From Armatimonadota bacterium (GTDB lineage: Bacteria > Armatimonadota > Chthonomonadetes > Chthonomonadales > Chthonomonadaceae): a stretch of DNA of 64,000 bases. Below, one piece after another: positions 28,747-37,320 of the stretch (the first letter of the stretch is position 1; every line of letters begins with the position of its first letter). A program made the position numbers and the translations under genes. The stretch covers positions 372,001 through 436,000 of the forward strand of contig JAGWMJ010000001.1 in the NCBI GenBank assembly GCA_028871815.1, in the 5' to 3' direction. Under the pieces are notes generated by a model, which saw nothing but the letters and a program-made list of their open reading frames with translations, ran no database searches and was not told the DNA's origin.

Positions 28747-29555
28747 TGATCAACAACCCACAGAAGCTGTCGATTGACGAAGAGGATGCCTTCAACTTCA
28801 TTGTCCACTGCTTGGCAAGCAAGAAGTCCCATTTCGACAGTTACGGCTATGAGGTCTATCTGCCCAAGATCATCCAGCATTACCTGCATTCGCAAGTAAA
28901 GGGATTCGATCTCCGATATGAGCAGACGTACATCGGCCAACTATCTGCCGAGTTCATGTCCGCGGCGTGGGAGCTCTGTCGGCGCGGAGTGTTGCGGCCG
29001 GGAGTACGTGCCTACCAGCAGCAAGTTACCGACGACGGTTCAGGTGGAAACGGATACTGCATTACCTCACTCGGCCGCGATTGGCTATCGCGCGCCCAAG
29101 ACTTCGATTACGTTTTTGTCGAGCCGGGTCGCTTTGCAAGTCTCTTTTCTCAAATGAATTCGCGGTTCGGCGTAGCCTATGCCGCCCGATCACAGGAAGC
29201 GATTCGATGCTACCGGGCGCTTGCTTACCTTGCATGTTGCGCGATGTGTGGTGCCGCGGCGGAGTCAGTTCTACTGGCGCTTGCCATTGCCAAGAATGGT
29301 GACGAACAAGCAGTCGAGAAGATGTACTCGTCCTCAGGCGGGCGAGGTCGAGTTGAGAGTCTAGTGATCGGCCAGCAAACTGACCAAGTAAAGGCGGAGA
29401 TGCGCGGATATTTGACGCTGCTAAAGTATTGGCGCGACAGCGCAGCGCATGGAAGCGTTGAAGGTCTGGCGGAAACAGAAGCCTATACGTCGTTGACTAC
29501 CTTGCTTCGATTCGCACTCTATGCGGACGAGCGGTGGGAGACGCTAATCGCCTAG
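28743..29555 (+). CDS. Defence-operon protein with HEPN-like RX4H motif
   Basis: The 270-residue product starts at ATG 28743, overlapping the methylase stop, so it is translationally coupled. The N-terminal half looks like winged-helix or mixed fold (FVEPGRFASLFSQMNSRFG follows a strand-rich part). The C-terminal half is alpha-helical with AAAESVLLALAIAKNG and LKYWRDSAAHGS. The R-x4-H in RDSAAH is the signature of HEPN-type domains such as DUF4145. Many HEPN proteins in defence loci are RNases that act after infection. Family membership here is inferred from the motif and helix content only. Confidence 0.65.
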   Translation: MMINNPQKLSIDEEDAFNFIVHCLASKKSHFDSYGYEVYLPKIIQHYLHSQVKGFDLRYEQTYIGQLSAEFMSAAWELCRRGVLRPGVRAYQQQVTDDGSGGNGYCITSLGRDWLSRAQDFDYVFVEPGRFASLFSQMNSRFGVAYAARSQEAIRCYRALAYLACCAMCGAAAESVLLALAIAKNGDEQAVEKMYSSSGGRGRVESLVIGQQTDQVKAEMRGYLTLLKYWRDSAAHGSVEGLAETEAYTSLTTLLRFALYADERWETLIA

Positions 29556-29567
29556 GATTTGAGGCTA

Positions 29568-30935
29568 ATGGGAAGACGCAATGCGAGCAATAAAGCACGG
29601 GTCATGGAGCATGTGACGAACCATTACCTGTCGTCTACCCGATTCAACGGCATTCCATTCTCCGATCTGCTCCAAGAAGTTCATTTGGAAGAGCCACTGG
29701 GGAGACGCGCCCTACGCTCGCTTTTGAAGGACGGCAGCGTTTCGCTTGAATTCGGCGACCGGCATCCCAACCAGTTCATAAAGGCGCTGCGCGAGGAGCC
29801 TCTCGAAGGCCAGATTGCAAGGTTCGCCGAATGGGAGCGGGAAAACAGAGAGCCACACGAACCGAAGGTTGCACTTCGAATTCCGGCCACGGAACACAGC
29901 CCCGAAATCAGAATCGTGAAGAGCGAAGGCAGCTTCTGCGTTTACCCAACACCACAGCATCTAGCGACTGTCGTTAACGCCGCTGACTACGCCGGCAAGC
30001 CATTCACGCTCCGACTAGCCCGCGGTGAGCCGCAACTCGGTTTCGAAGTTTTCGACCTCAGCGTCTTGGAGCATTATCGAAACGACCCCCGCTACTACTA
30101 TCAGAACGACGACATACTCGGAACAATCTACCTCGCAGAACATCCGCCGCGACAAATGCCGGAGTCCGATCAGGTCTACCTTCAGGCATTTGGCTTTGCA
30201 TACGACGAGAAGCTCAACCGAGTGTTGGCCGCGTGGCTGTGGGATCTGTCCTGCCTCTCACCCGAACACCAACAGTTGTGGAACGCGAAACGCGCTATCG
30301 GCGAATACAAGCTCCATCCGGACTTCTATCGCGGCCAGGTCTTAGGGGAGTGGTACGAGGGCATATCCGTGTTCGGCGCGTTCATCGAGCAAGTAAAGTT
30401 CGTAAACGAAGCGTGCACAGTAATGGGGCGACCGGCCTTGTTCAGGAACGTACTCTCGCACGAGGACAGACCGCGCGAGTTCGGGTTCCTCCTCCGTCCA
30501 ACTCTCAAGGACTACAATTCCTTCGTCCACTTACTCGACAAGCTACTCTCGGAAAACGTTAGCTTCGACTTCTTCAGGAACGAGATCACACGAGAGCGCG
30601 AGATCGTACGCAAGGACGGAAAGACCATTGTTGAGCAGAAGGGATCACTCCAAGTCATGGAGGAGTGGCTGAAGTCGAAATATCCGCCTGAGGCAGCTCC
30701 GGATATCGAGGACATGATGGAGGCGTTCAAGAACGTCCGCCGTCAGCGGCAAAAACCTGCACACGCCGTGGAGGAAAACCGCTTTGACAACGACTTCGTC
30801 GTTCAGCAGCGTAAGCTAATGGAAGAGGTCGTTGGCGCGATGAATACCCTTTGCAGCATGTGCCTGTCCCAATCGGCAGTCAAGGCTAAGGGCATGAAGC
30901 ACCCGTTGGAAGGTAGACAGGTTTGGCCAGTGTGA
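29568..30935 (+). CDS. Unrecognised 455-residue defence-operon protein
   Basis: ATG 29568 follows a GAGG site 3 bases away and 12 bases after the HEPN-like gene, so it belongs to the same operon. The N-terminal part contains a helical ~60-residue region (possible DNA-binding). The middle is rich in aromatic residues (RNDPRYYYQNDDILGTIYL; LGEWYEGISVFGAFIEQVKF). The C terminus is charged and helical. No catalytic motif is obvious and I do not recognise the family. Co-transcription with the helicases and methylase suggests it is part of the same system. Confidence 0.7.
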   Translation: MGRRNASNKARVMEHVTNHYLSSTRFNGIPFSDLLQEVHLEEPLGRRALRSLLKDGSVSLEFGDRHPNQFIKALREEPLEGQIARFAEWERENREPHEPKVALRIPATEHSPEIRIVKSEGSFCVYPTPQHLATVVNAADYAGKPFTLRLARGEPQLGFEVFDLSVLEHYRNDPRYYYQNDDILGTIYLAEHPPRQMPESDQVYLQAFGFAYDEKLNRVLAAWLWDLSCLSPEHQQLWNAKRAIGEYKLHPDFYRGQVLGEWYEGISVFGAFIEQVKFVNEACTVMGRPALFRNVLSHEDRPREFGFLLRPTLKDYNSFVHLLDKLLSENVSFDFFRNEITREREIVRKDGKTIVEQKGSLQVMEEWLKSKYPPEAAPDIEDMMEAFKNVRRQRQKPAHAVEENRFDNDFVVQQRKLMEEVVGAMNTLCSMCLSQSAVKAKGMKHPLEGRQVWPV

Positions 30936-31086
30936 CACGACCAGTGGCAGGTAACTAATCTCGTAGAAAGAGTCGGGAGCTTTCGGTCATGTGGAAGAGA
31001 TCGCGCTCGCGCCGGGTTCCGCGAATTCACGAACGCGGCATACAGCAAGCCGCAGCACGTCGCGGGCCAGACGAAGGGCGCACACG

Positions 31087-31398
31087 ATGACGCTGGAGCA
31101 GGAGTTTCTACAGGACATGATCGGCGGCGACGACATTCTGCGAAAGCAGTACGGCTACAACGCGACGTACTTCCGACAAATGGTCGCCGAGCACGGCGGC
31201 GTCGAGGCCGCGCGCTTGCTGTTGCGGAGCAAGGACGCCCAGGCTGGCCTAACTACCCTCTGGGAACTGGGCCGGCTCGACATGAGCATGGAGCAGCTCG
31301 TACTGCGCGCAAAGTACCGCTCGCTATTCACGGAAGAAGAGCGGGCTATCGCCCGAAAGCGGCTACGGGATCTCGGCTACGAACCGCGGATGGACTGA
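31087..31398 (+). CDS. Small helical protein of unknown function
   Basis: The 103-residue product starts at ATG 31087 with an AAGGG-type site. It is helical throughout: EQEFLQDMIGGDDILRKQYG, FRQMVAEHGGVEAARLLL, LTTLWELGRLDMSMEQLV, then a basic end. The pattern (AARLLL, glutamate/arginine-rich, aromatic YNATYF) is a recurring small protein in bacterial defence or mobile regions. I cannot assign a biochemical function. It precedes the DUF262 gene by 48 bases and probably shares its transcript. Confidence 0.6.
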   Translation: MTLEQEFLQDMIGGDDILRKQYGYNATYFRQMVAEHGGVEAARLLLRSKDAQAGLTTLWELGRLDMSMEQLVLRAKYRSLFTEEERAIARKRLRDLGYEPRMD

Positions 31399-31446
31399 GC
31401 TCGCCGGCCACCGTCGCAGAAAAACCCTAAGAGTGGAGAATAGCCG

Positions 31447-33552
31447 ATGCAAGCCAGGCTCTGCCAGTTTACGAGCATTATCAACGGGATCACGCAGTTT
31501 GTCATTCCAGTCTTTCAGCGCGATTATCGTTGGACAGAAGCGAACTGTGAGCAGTTGTGGAAGGACGTACTGCAGGTCGCCGCAGGCTCTGGCGACCATG
31601 CCCACTTCCTCGGCTCGGTCGTCTACGTGTCCACTGGAGACTCAAGTGCCGGCTTCACACGTTGGCTGATGGTAGACGGGCAGCAGCGTCTCACGACGCT
31701 AACCCTTCTACTTGCCGCGCTCCGCGACCAGATCCTCGAATCGCAATGGACAGGCGGAGAGGATGGTCCGACCGCCAACCGAATCGACGCCTACTTCCTT
31801 AAGAACCTCCAAGAGGAGGGGCCTCGACGCCACAAACTCGTTCTCCGCCGCTACGACCAGAAGACGCTCCAAGCGATTCTCGACGCTTCACCGCTGCCAG
31901 ACACGATTTCTGAGCGTATCCGGGACAACTACGAGTACTTTCGGGAGCAGATGGCAGGGACCGATCCAGAGGTTGTCTACCGTGGGATTGGTCGGCTCGC
32001 CGTGGTAGACATTACCCTCGATAGGGCCACCGACGATCCGCAACTCATCTTCGAAAGCCTGAACTCCACAGGGCTTGATCTCAGCCAATCCGACCTCATC
32101 CGTAACTTCATCCTGATGAGGTTGGATGACAAGGAGCAGACGCGCCTGTATGAGAGTTACTGGGGCAAGATCGAGAGCCTCTTCCGCGGATCTGAACGCA
32201 CGTTCGATGCCTTCATGCGCGACTATATCGCACTGAAGACTCAGGCGAGCAGACAGGAGCGAGCGGACGAGATCTACTTTGCTTTCCGGCGCCTGTTTGG
32301 CGACCTTGGCACCGGTCATGACGAGCTGGAGCACTTCCTGGACGAGCTGTATCGGTTCGCCCGTTACCACGCGATGTTTAGCATGGGTACGGGTTCCCCT
32401 GAGAAGTTCCGAGAGCCACTTGCCCGCCTGCGAAGGCTCGTCGATGTTCCAGCGACCATCGTCATGCGTCTGCTCGACTGCCGCGATACCTACGGCACTT
32501 TGAGCGATGAGGACTTCGTCCGGGCTGTCGGGTTGATCGAGAGCTACATCTTCCGGCGTTCGATTACCGGTGACCAGACGCGTGGTTACTGGCAGGTCTT
32601 CGCGAATCTGGCGTATCGCATCGACAATGGGCAGCCCTTGCAGTCCCTAATGGTCGGGCTCGCACGGCTTCGCGATAATTACAGCTTTCCTGATGACGGC
32701 GAGTTCCGCAAGGCCCTTGAGGAGCGGGACATCTACGGAAAGCGGGTCTGCTTTGAGTTGCTCGATCGTCTGGAGAATCTCAACACCAAAGAGGTGACGG
32801 ATACCAGCAAGTACTCGGTCGAGCACATCATGCCGCAAAACGAGAACCTCTCGGCTGAGTGGCGAACCATGCTCGGCAACGATTGGCGCGAAGTCCAGCG
32901 GCTATGGTTGCACCGTCTCGGCAACCTGACATTGACTGGCTACAACAGCACCTACTCGGACCGGCCATTCTCCGACAAGAAGACAATCTCGGGAGGATTC
33001 GAGGAGAGCTCCGTTCGCCTCAACAAGTATGTCCGGGAGCAGTCATGCTGGACCACTGCAGAAATGGAGCATCGAGGAAAGCTCCTCGCAGGTCAAGCTC
33101 TCGTTGCCTGGCCGAATCTTGTGGTAGACAAGTCGCTGATCTCCGCCGCCGACGAGGCAGAAAGGCGAGCCACTGCAAAGCGCCGCGACGTGGGAAAAGT
33201 GCCAATGACGCCACGAGCCCGCGAGCTATTCCAGCTATTGAGCCAGAGGATTCGCGACATCGACGGAGAGATTATCGAGCTCGCCGAGCAGAAGTCCGTC
33301 AGCTACTACCACGGAGCGTTCTTTCTGGAACTCCTGCCGCGAAAGCACGGGATCGTCGCATTGCTCGCCCTCGACTTCAACGAAGTTGTGGACGACGCCG
33401 GCATTGCTAGGGACGCCTCGCAATGGAAGTTCTTCGCAAACGCTGTGCACGAGGGCGGAGTGAGCGTGAGCATCAACCAGGAGTCCGACGTGGAGGACGC
33501 GATGGCCATCATCCGGCAGGCGCACTCAATCGCTTCCGCTGGCACGGTGTAA
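31447..33552 (+). CDS. GmrSD-type restriction protein: DUF262, DUF1524 HNH and DUF5655-like
   Basis: The 701-residue product has DUF262 at the N terminus: QRDYRWTEANCEQLWKD, FLGSVVY, and the DGQQRLTTL nucleotide-binding signature. DUF1524 follows near residues 455-520, with the HNH-type EHIMPQN and HRLGNLTLTGYNS. The last ~110 residues resemble DUF5655 (SYYHGAFFLELLPRKHGI). Known: GmrSD-like enzymes use NTP hydrolysis to cut modified, often glucosylated, phage DNA. All catalytic signatures are present. It would complement the methylation-based system upstream by attacking modified DNA. Confidence 0.9.
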   Translation: MQARLCQFTSIINGITQFVIPVFQRDYRWTEANCEQLWKDVLQVAAGSGDHAHFLGSVVYVSTGDSSAGFTRWLMVDGQQRLTTLTLLLAALRDQILESQWTGGEDGPTANRIDAYFLKNLQEEGPRRHKLVLRRYDQKTLQAILDASPLPDTISERIRDNYEYFREQMAGTDPEVVYRGIGRLAVVDITLDRATDDPQLIFESLNSTGLDLSQSDLIRNFILMRLDDKEQTRLYESYWGKIESLFRGSERTFDAFMRDYIALKTQASRQERADEIYFAFRRLFGDLGTGHDELEHFLDELYRFARYHAMFSMGTGSPEKFREPLARLRRLVDVPATIVMRLLDCRDTYGTLSDEDFVRAVGLIESYIFRRSITGDQTRGYWQVFANLAYRIDNGQPLQSLMVGLARLRDNYSFPDDGEFRKALEERDIYGKRVCFELLDRLENLNTKEVTDTSKYSVEHIMPQNENLSAEWRTMLGNDWREVQRLWLHRLGNLTLTGYNSTYSDRPFSDKKTISGGFEESSVRLNKYVREQSCWTTAEMEHRGKLLAGQALVAWPNLVVDKSLISAADEAERRATAKRRDVGKVPMTPRARELFQLLSQRIRDIDGEIIELAEQKSVSYYHGAFFLELLPRKHGIVALLALDFNEVVDDAGIARDASQWKFFANAVHEGGVSVSINQESDVEDAMAIIRQAHSIASAGTV

Positions 33553-33602
33553 CGTGTCGTCCGGCGTTCAGCGGGATCACTTGAGGGTGGTGGCGCGCTG
33601 CT

Positions 33603-33845
33603 ATGGCTAACACGCGTTGCCAGTTGACCGTTGAGGAGTGGATAAGGCAATCGTGGATGCCGATCGGGTTCGGCAAGACCTTTCTGCCGCGACCCTACGA
33701 ACTTACTACAGTGGGCCATTTCGATTTCGACGCCGTGAGCGACGGCGGCACGATCGTGTGGAGGGTCCTGGCAGCCGGGGAAGAGGAGCCAAAGAGCGTC
33801 TGTAGTCCGCCGTTCGTTCTGAGGAGGTTGGTGAGGAAGACATGA
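33603..33845 (+). CDS. Small tail-domain protein sharing a C-terminal module with the methylase
   Basis: The 80-residue product ends in VWRVLAAGEEEP then SPPFVLRRLVRKT. The methylase at 24499 ends in IWKVLADGEKEP then SPPFVLKWLRAR. The match continues at DNA level (both read GGTCCTGGC and CCGCCGTTCGT). Its stop overlaps the start of the OLD-like gene (ATGA), just as the methylase stop overlaps its follower. The N-terminal 45 residues (TRCQLTVEEWIRQSW) differ. It may be a docking or recruitment module, or a remnant of a second methylase gene. Confidence 0.65.
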   Translation: MANTRCQLTVEEWIRQSWMPIGFGKTFLPRPYELTTVGHFDFDAVSDGGTIVWRVLAAGEEEPKSVCSPPFVLRRLVRKT

Positions 33846-35452
33846 AGCTCAAGCGAGTTCGGATTCAGAACTACCGTAGCATCAAGGACGCATCATTCGA
33901 CGTTGGCGACCTTTGCGCACTCATTGGTCCGAACAACGCCGGCAAGTCCAACATTCTGAACGCGCTAGCCTATCTACTCGGCGACACATGGCCCACGACC
34001 CGTGCGGTTGACCCTGCTGACTTCTACGCCTATTCCGAGGATGATCTAGTCCTATCCGTATGGTTCGATGAGGTTCGACAAGTCAAAGGCGATGTCGGCG
34101 CACCTGTGGACTTCACCGGAATCCAGTTCAAGATCGACAGATACAAGAAGAAGACAGGGAAAAAGCAGGTCGGCGATCTAAAATCGTCTTTCCTCTGCAT
34201 CGACAACGCCGGCCAGGCGGTTCAGATACTGAAGAGGCCGAACCCGAACGCCAAGCCGTATCCGACACCGGCCAACGTAACCACCGACATCCGCGATGAA
34301 CTCCCGGTCGTGATGATCGACGTTGACCGCAACGCTCGATACCACCTTTCAGGCAGTTCCCGCTCCATCTTCGGAAGGATGCTCGCAGACATCGCAAAAG
34401 AGCTACGCGATGACAAGGATCGGTTCAAGCAGTTTGAGGCCAAGTTCGGCGAAGCCCGTAAACTGTTGCGCACACCGGGTTTCGAGCAGATGGAGTCCAA
34501 GATCGGAGAGCAGCTCAAGAAGCACACTGGGCTGGAGAATGTCACGCTTCAGCTAGATGGATTGGACCCGATCAACATCTACAAGAACTTCTCCATCCTC
34601 TTCCAGGATGCGGATACACCCCAAGTAGTAGACTCAGAACGAATGGGCTCAGGCGTTCAATCCGCGCTTGTTATGAGCTTGCTCCAAGCATATAGGGAAA
34701 TGAGGAAGGAGAATGCGGTTCTCCTATTCGAGGAACCTGAGCTCTATCTACATCCTCACGGTCGGCGCCACCTATTTCGCTTGCTACGCGAGCTCGCAGC
34801 GAACGGCGTTCAGACCGTATACACTACGCACAGCCAGGATTTCCTCGACCTCTCCTCTCTTGAGTCGGTCCGAATGGTCCACAAGACGAAGGTCACTGGT
34901 TCATGCGTAATCCCACCGGACATGCAGAAGGTCAAAGGCGATTGGCGCAGCCGAGTGAAACATCTGAGCGAGCCGAAGAATGAGGTGTTCTTCGCGCGGC
35001 GCGTCGTAGTCGTCGAAGGCGCGACAGAGCGCCTTGCTATCCGGCGGTTGGCTACGATGATGCCGACTGTACTGGAGCTCGATCATTGCGACTGTTCCGT
35101 GATTGAATCGAGTAGCAAGAGTGCCGTCCACATCCTCGTGAATATCATGGCCGCGCTCGGAAAACCGGTGCTCGCCATTTACGACACCGATTCCGACAAG
35201 ACTGCCCCTGCGGACATTGGGACAAACGAGAAGTGGGAGAAAGAGATATCGGCCGCAGTAACGGCGCACGGCAAAGCCCACGCATGGAAATGCGATCCGT
35301 GTTTTGAGTCCGAGGCTGGAATGGCCGATCCGCGTAAGTCCGACAAACCGGAACGAATGATGGAATGGCTCGATGCGGCGGGCGACTGGAACGGCATCAC
35401 CAAGCGCCTTCAAGACCTCATGCAGACTGTTGCCGTGTTTGCCAGGACGTAG
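33842..35452 (+). CDS. OLD-family ATPase-TOPRIM nuclease
   Basis: The 536-residue product has an ABC-type ATPase: KLKRVRIQNYRSIKDASFDV, Walker A GPNNAGKSN (near 29-37), the signature-like MGSGVQSALVMSLL, and Walker B LLFEEPELYLHPHG. The C-terminal TOPRIM domain has the catalytic Glu in VVVEGATE (near 395) and DTDSD (near 450). OLD proteins are DNases and common antiphage effectors. No UvrD-like helicase (GajB) or other known partner is adjacent, so Gabija is not supported. It overlaps the small tail-domain gene by 4 bases, which suggests a joint function. Confidence 0.88.
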   Translation: MKLKRVRIQNYRSIKDASFDVGDLCALIGPNNAGKSNILNALAYLLGDTWPTTRAVDPADFYAYSEDDLVLSVWFDEVRQVKGDVGAPVDFTGIQFKIDRYKKKTGKKQVGDLKSSFLCIDNAGQAVQILKRPNPNAKPYPTPANVTTDIRDELPVVMIDVDRNARYHLSGSSRSIFGRMLADIAKELRDDKDRFKQFEAKFGEARKLLRTPGFEQMESKIGEQLKKHTGLENVTLQLDGLDPINIYKNFSILFQDADTPQVVDSERMGSGVQSALVMSLLQAYREMRKENAVLLFEEPELYLHPHGRRHLFRLLRELAANGVQTVYTTHSQDFLDLSSLESVRMVHKTKVTGSCVIPPDMQKVKGDWRSRVKHLSEPKNEVFFARRVVVVEGATERLAIRRLATMMPTVLELDHCDCSVIESSSKSAVHILVNIMAALGKPVLAIYDTDSDKTAPADIGTNEKWEKEISAAVTAHGKAHAWKCDPCFESEAGMADPRKSDKPERMMEWLDAAGDWNGITKRLQDLMQTVAVFART

Positions 35453-35525
35453 GCTGGAGCCCCGGAGTTTTATCTGTGCGGCGTTTGTGTTGAACAGGTT
35501 GAAGGCGAAATAGCAAACCGGCGAA

Positions 35526-36968
35526 TTACATTACGAGTTGCCGCAGATAGGCATGAAGATGACGATTGATTTTCTCGTCGTCACGGCTCGCTCGTGCTTC
35601 TAGCAGCAACCTAATGTCGGTGTCGTCGAGCGCCAAGATGAATCCCCGATCGTCGTTCACCGCATCTCGGCAACGCTTCGTCATCATGTCTCTGTCCTGT
35701 ATTGAGCGACAGACTAATAAGCCACACTTACCGCGATTCGGGCTGAAGCGCCCCGCCAGCTGGTCCAACTCCGGGTTCACAGGATCATCTTTGTAGTTCT
35801 TGCACTCGGCGAAGACATACGGGCATGGAATGTCGTGCCTCAACTTGAGATCGAAGAAGAAACCCTTGCTTGCTGAGTTCTGAAAACTGATGTCAATGCG
35901 CTTGCGCCCATCATGGATCTCCTGCTCCTTCTTCGGGTATCTAAGAGACGGATAGAAGATGACCTCCAGCGCGCCCATGATGAAGGCATGAAACCTTCCT
36001 GCAGTATCGCCACCCGGAGGAATAGAGTCTAATTCGTCAATCAGTTTACGCACATCGATCGCGCGACGGTCAGTCTGGACACCTTCGATTTCCTCGTTGT
36101 TAGGCGGGCCGGGCTTGGCGGCGAGCGACTTCTTATACTCCTCCAGTATGTCCGGGTGCTCCTCCGAGAACTTCGCGAGAAACGCTTTACTGCAGGGATA
36201 CTTCTCCTTCAGGTCGGTCTTGGTGACTACGCGTTTACCGTTCTTGAGGACTTTGACAAGCGACGTCGCGGCTTCCAAGTTTTCGGCTTGAAGGTATTCC
36301 AAGACGAAGTTGCGGTGGTATTCTTGATGATCGACAGCAAGTCGAAATCTGGTCGCTGCTTTGGGGACAAGAATGAGGCGTTCGCCCTGGTAGGTGGGGA
36401 GATTTACGTATCGATTCTCCCAATTGCGACGATCTGAGTTCCAAACGAACCCGGATTGTGTCTTGCGTGTTGGAATACCCAACAACGTACATTGAGTTTC
36501 GGTGTATTCTAGAAGCTTGCCCCGAATGATGTTGACTGTGACATCCGAGATCTTATCGTTACTGATACCTTCAATCAGAAGCTCGCAGTCCGACAGATCG
36601 CGTAGTTGTCCAGACGCGACCGCCCGGCTCTTGCTCAATTGTGAGTAGATCTGATTGGCTTGATGGCGCCCGATTCCTCTCCCAGCCGGACGACCCGAGG
36701 ACAACCCTAGGTGGGTTTCGTTCGGCTCGTGCAGATTCAGGAGTAATGTCCCTGCCGTGCGAGTATCACCGCTGCGTATGCTATCAACTACCAGTTGGAA
36801 GAAATCTACGATGAGGTCGTTGCATTCCATATACCAAATGTCGTCGGCCAAACTCAGCGCGTAAGGATCAACGAACAGCGGGATGTCAGTCGTGAGAGGA
36901 ATGTCAATGAAATCCAATTCCGCTTGAGACTTGCCCAATCGGAAGTGATCTGAGAAGCGGTATGCCAC
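35526..36968 (-). CDS. PD-(D/E)XK-type nuclease domain protein
   Basis: The 480-residue product is given a GTG start at 36968, preceded by AGGAG; a TTG at 36998 is an alternative. The C-terminal ~150 residues contain GRKRIDISF, then YVFAECKNYKDD, fitting the D...ExK catalytic core of Mrr-like nucleases. Then GLLVCRSI and FILALDDTDI follow. The N-terminal ~330 residues (FRLGKSQAELDFIDIPLTTD, DPYALSL) are unrecognised and may sense or bind a target. It is convergent with the OLD gene. A further restriction-type effector is the likely role. Confidence 0.7.
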   Translation of the reverse strand: MAYRFSDHFRLGKSQAELDFIDIPLTTDIPLFVDPYALSLADDIWYMECNDLIVDFFQLVVDSIRSGDTRTAGTLLLNLHEPNETHLGLSSGRPAGRGIGRHQANQIYSQLSKSRAVASGQLRDLSDCELLIEGISNDKISDVTVNIIRGKLLEYTETQCTLLGIPTRKTQSGFVWNSDRRNWENRYVNLPTYQGERLILVPKAATRFRLAVDHQEYHRNFVLEYLQAENLEAATSLVKVLKNGKRVVTKTDLKEKYPCSKAFLAKFSEEHPDILEEYKKSLAAKPGPPNNEEIEGVQTDRRAIDVRKLIDELDSIPPGGDTAGRFHAFIMGALEVIFYPSLRYPKKEQEIHDGRKRIDISFQNSASKGFFFDLKLRHDIPCPYVFAECKNYKDDPVNPELDQLAGRFSPNRGKCGLLVCRSIQDRDMMTKRCRDAVNDDRGFILALDDTDIRLLLEARASRDDEKINRHLHAYLRQLVM

Positions 36969-37320
36969 TTGATTCTCTCCTGAACTGCCGTAGAGCAAAT
37001 CGCTGGGACGGCCTAAGCAATGCTAACGCCAGTGCTTAAGCGCTAGGCCCGCCGATCAACCAGCTTTCGTCGTCACCGAAGACGGCTGGCATCCAGTTAC
37101 GCACCTTCTTGTTGCCTCAGAGTACCACACGAGAACGGGCGCGCTGACGAGCTGGTACGAGGCCAGGCACGCGCGGTATCTGCGTCCCTCGACGCGGCGG
37201 GAACACTGGCCCGAGTATGCGCAACATCAATCCCCTCGCGAAGACTCTTCGGATGTCAGGCCCTACTGCAACCGAACATGCAACTGTACTTGTCGTCGGC
37301 GCCAGGGCATACTCGTTGTC
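36969..37320 (+). pseudogene. Gap with a possible gene remnant (open frame without a start)
   Basis: From 37027 to 37320 the plus strand is open in the frame of the primase gene but has no ATG, GTG or TTG. It reads protein-like: AFVVTEDGWHPVTHLLVASE, TGALTSWYEARHARYL. The last ~25 codons before 37321 look random (CNRTCNCTCRRR). This suggests the end of a lost gene, or an N-terminal extension of the primase begun at a rare codon. The inverted repeat GCCTAAGC...GCTTAAGC near 37011-37041 may mark an old junction. No other feature was seen. Confidence 0.35.

Noticed and set aside
16454-30935. BREX system
   Set aside because: The methylase resembles PglX, but no PglZ phosphatase, BrxC ATPase or BrxL/Lon-like protease is present.
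33842-35452. Gabija or PARIS assignment for the OLD-like gene
   Set aside because: No UvrD-type GajB or separate TOPRIM AriB partner is adjacent. The protein carries its own TOPRIM domain.
37011-37050. Integron attC-like site (GCCTAAGC...GCTAGGC)
   Set aside because: The spacing and core GTTRRRY sites do not fit an attC, and no integron integrase is nearby.
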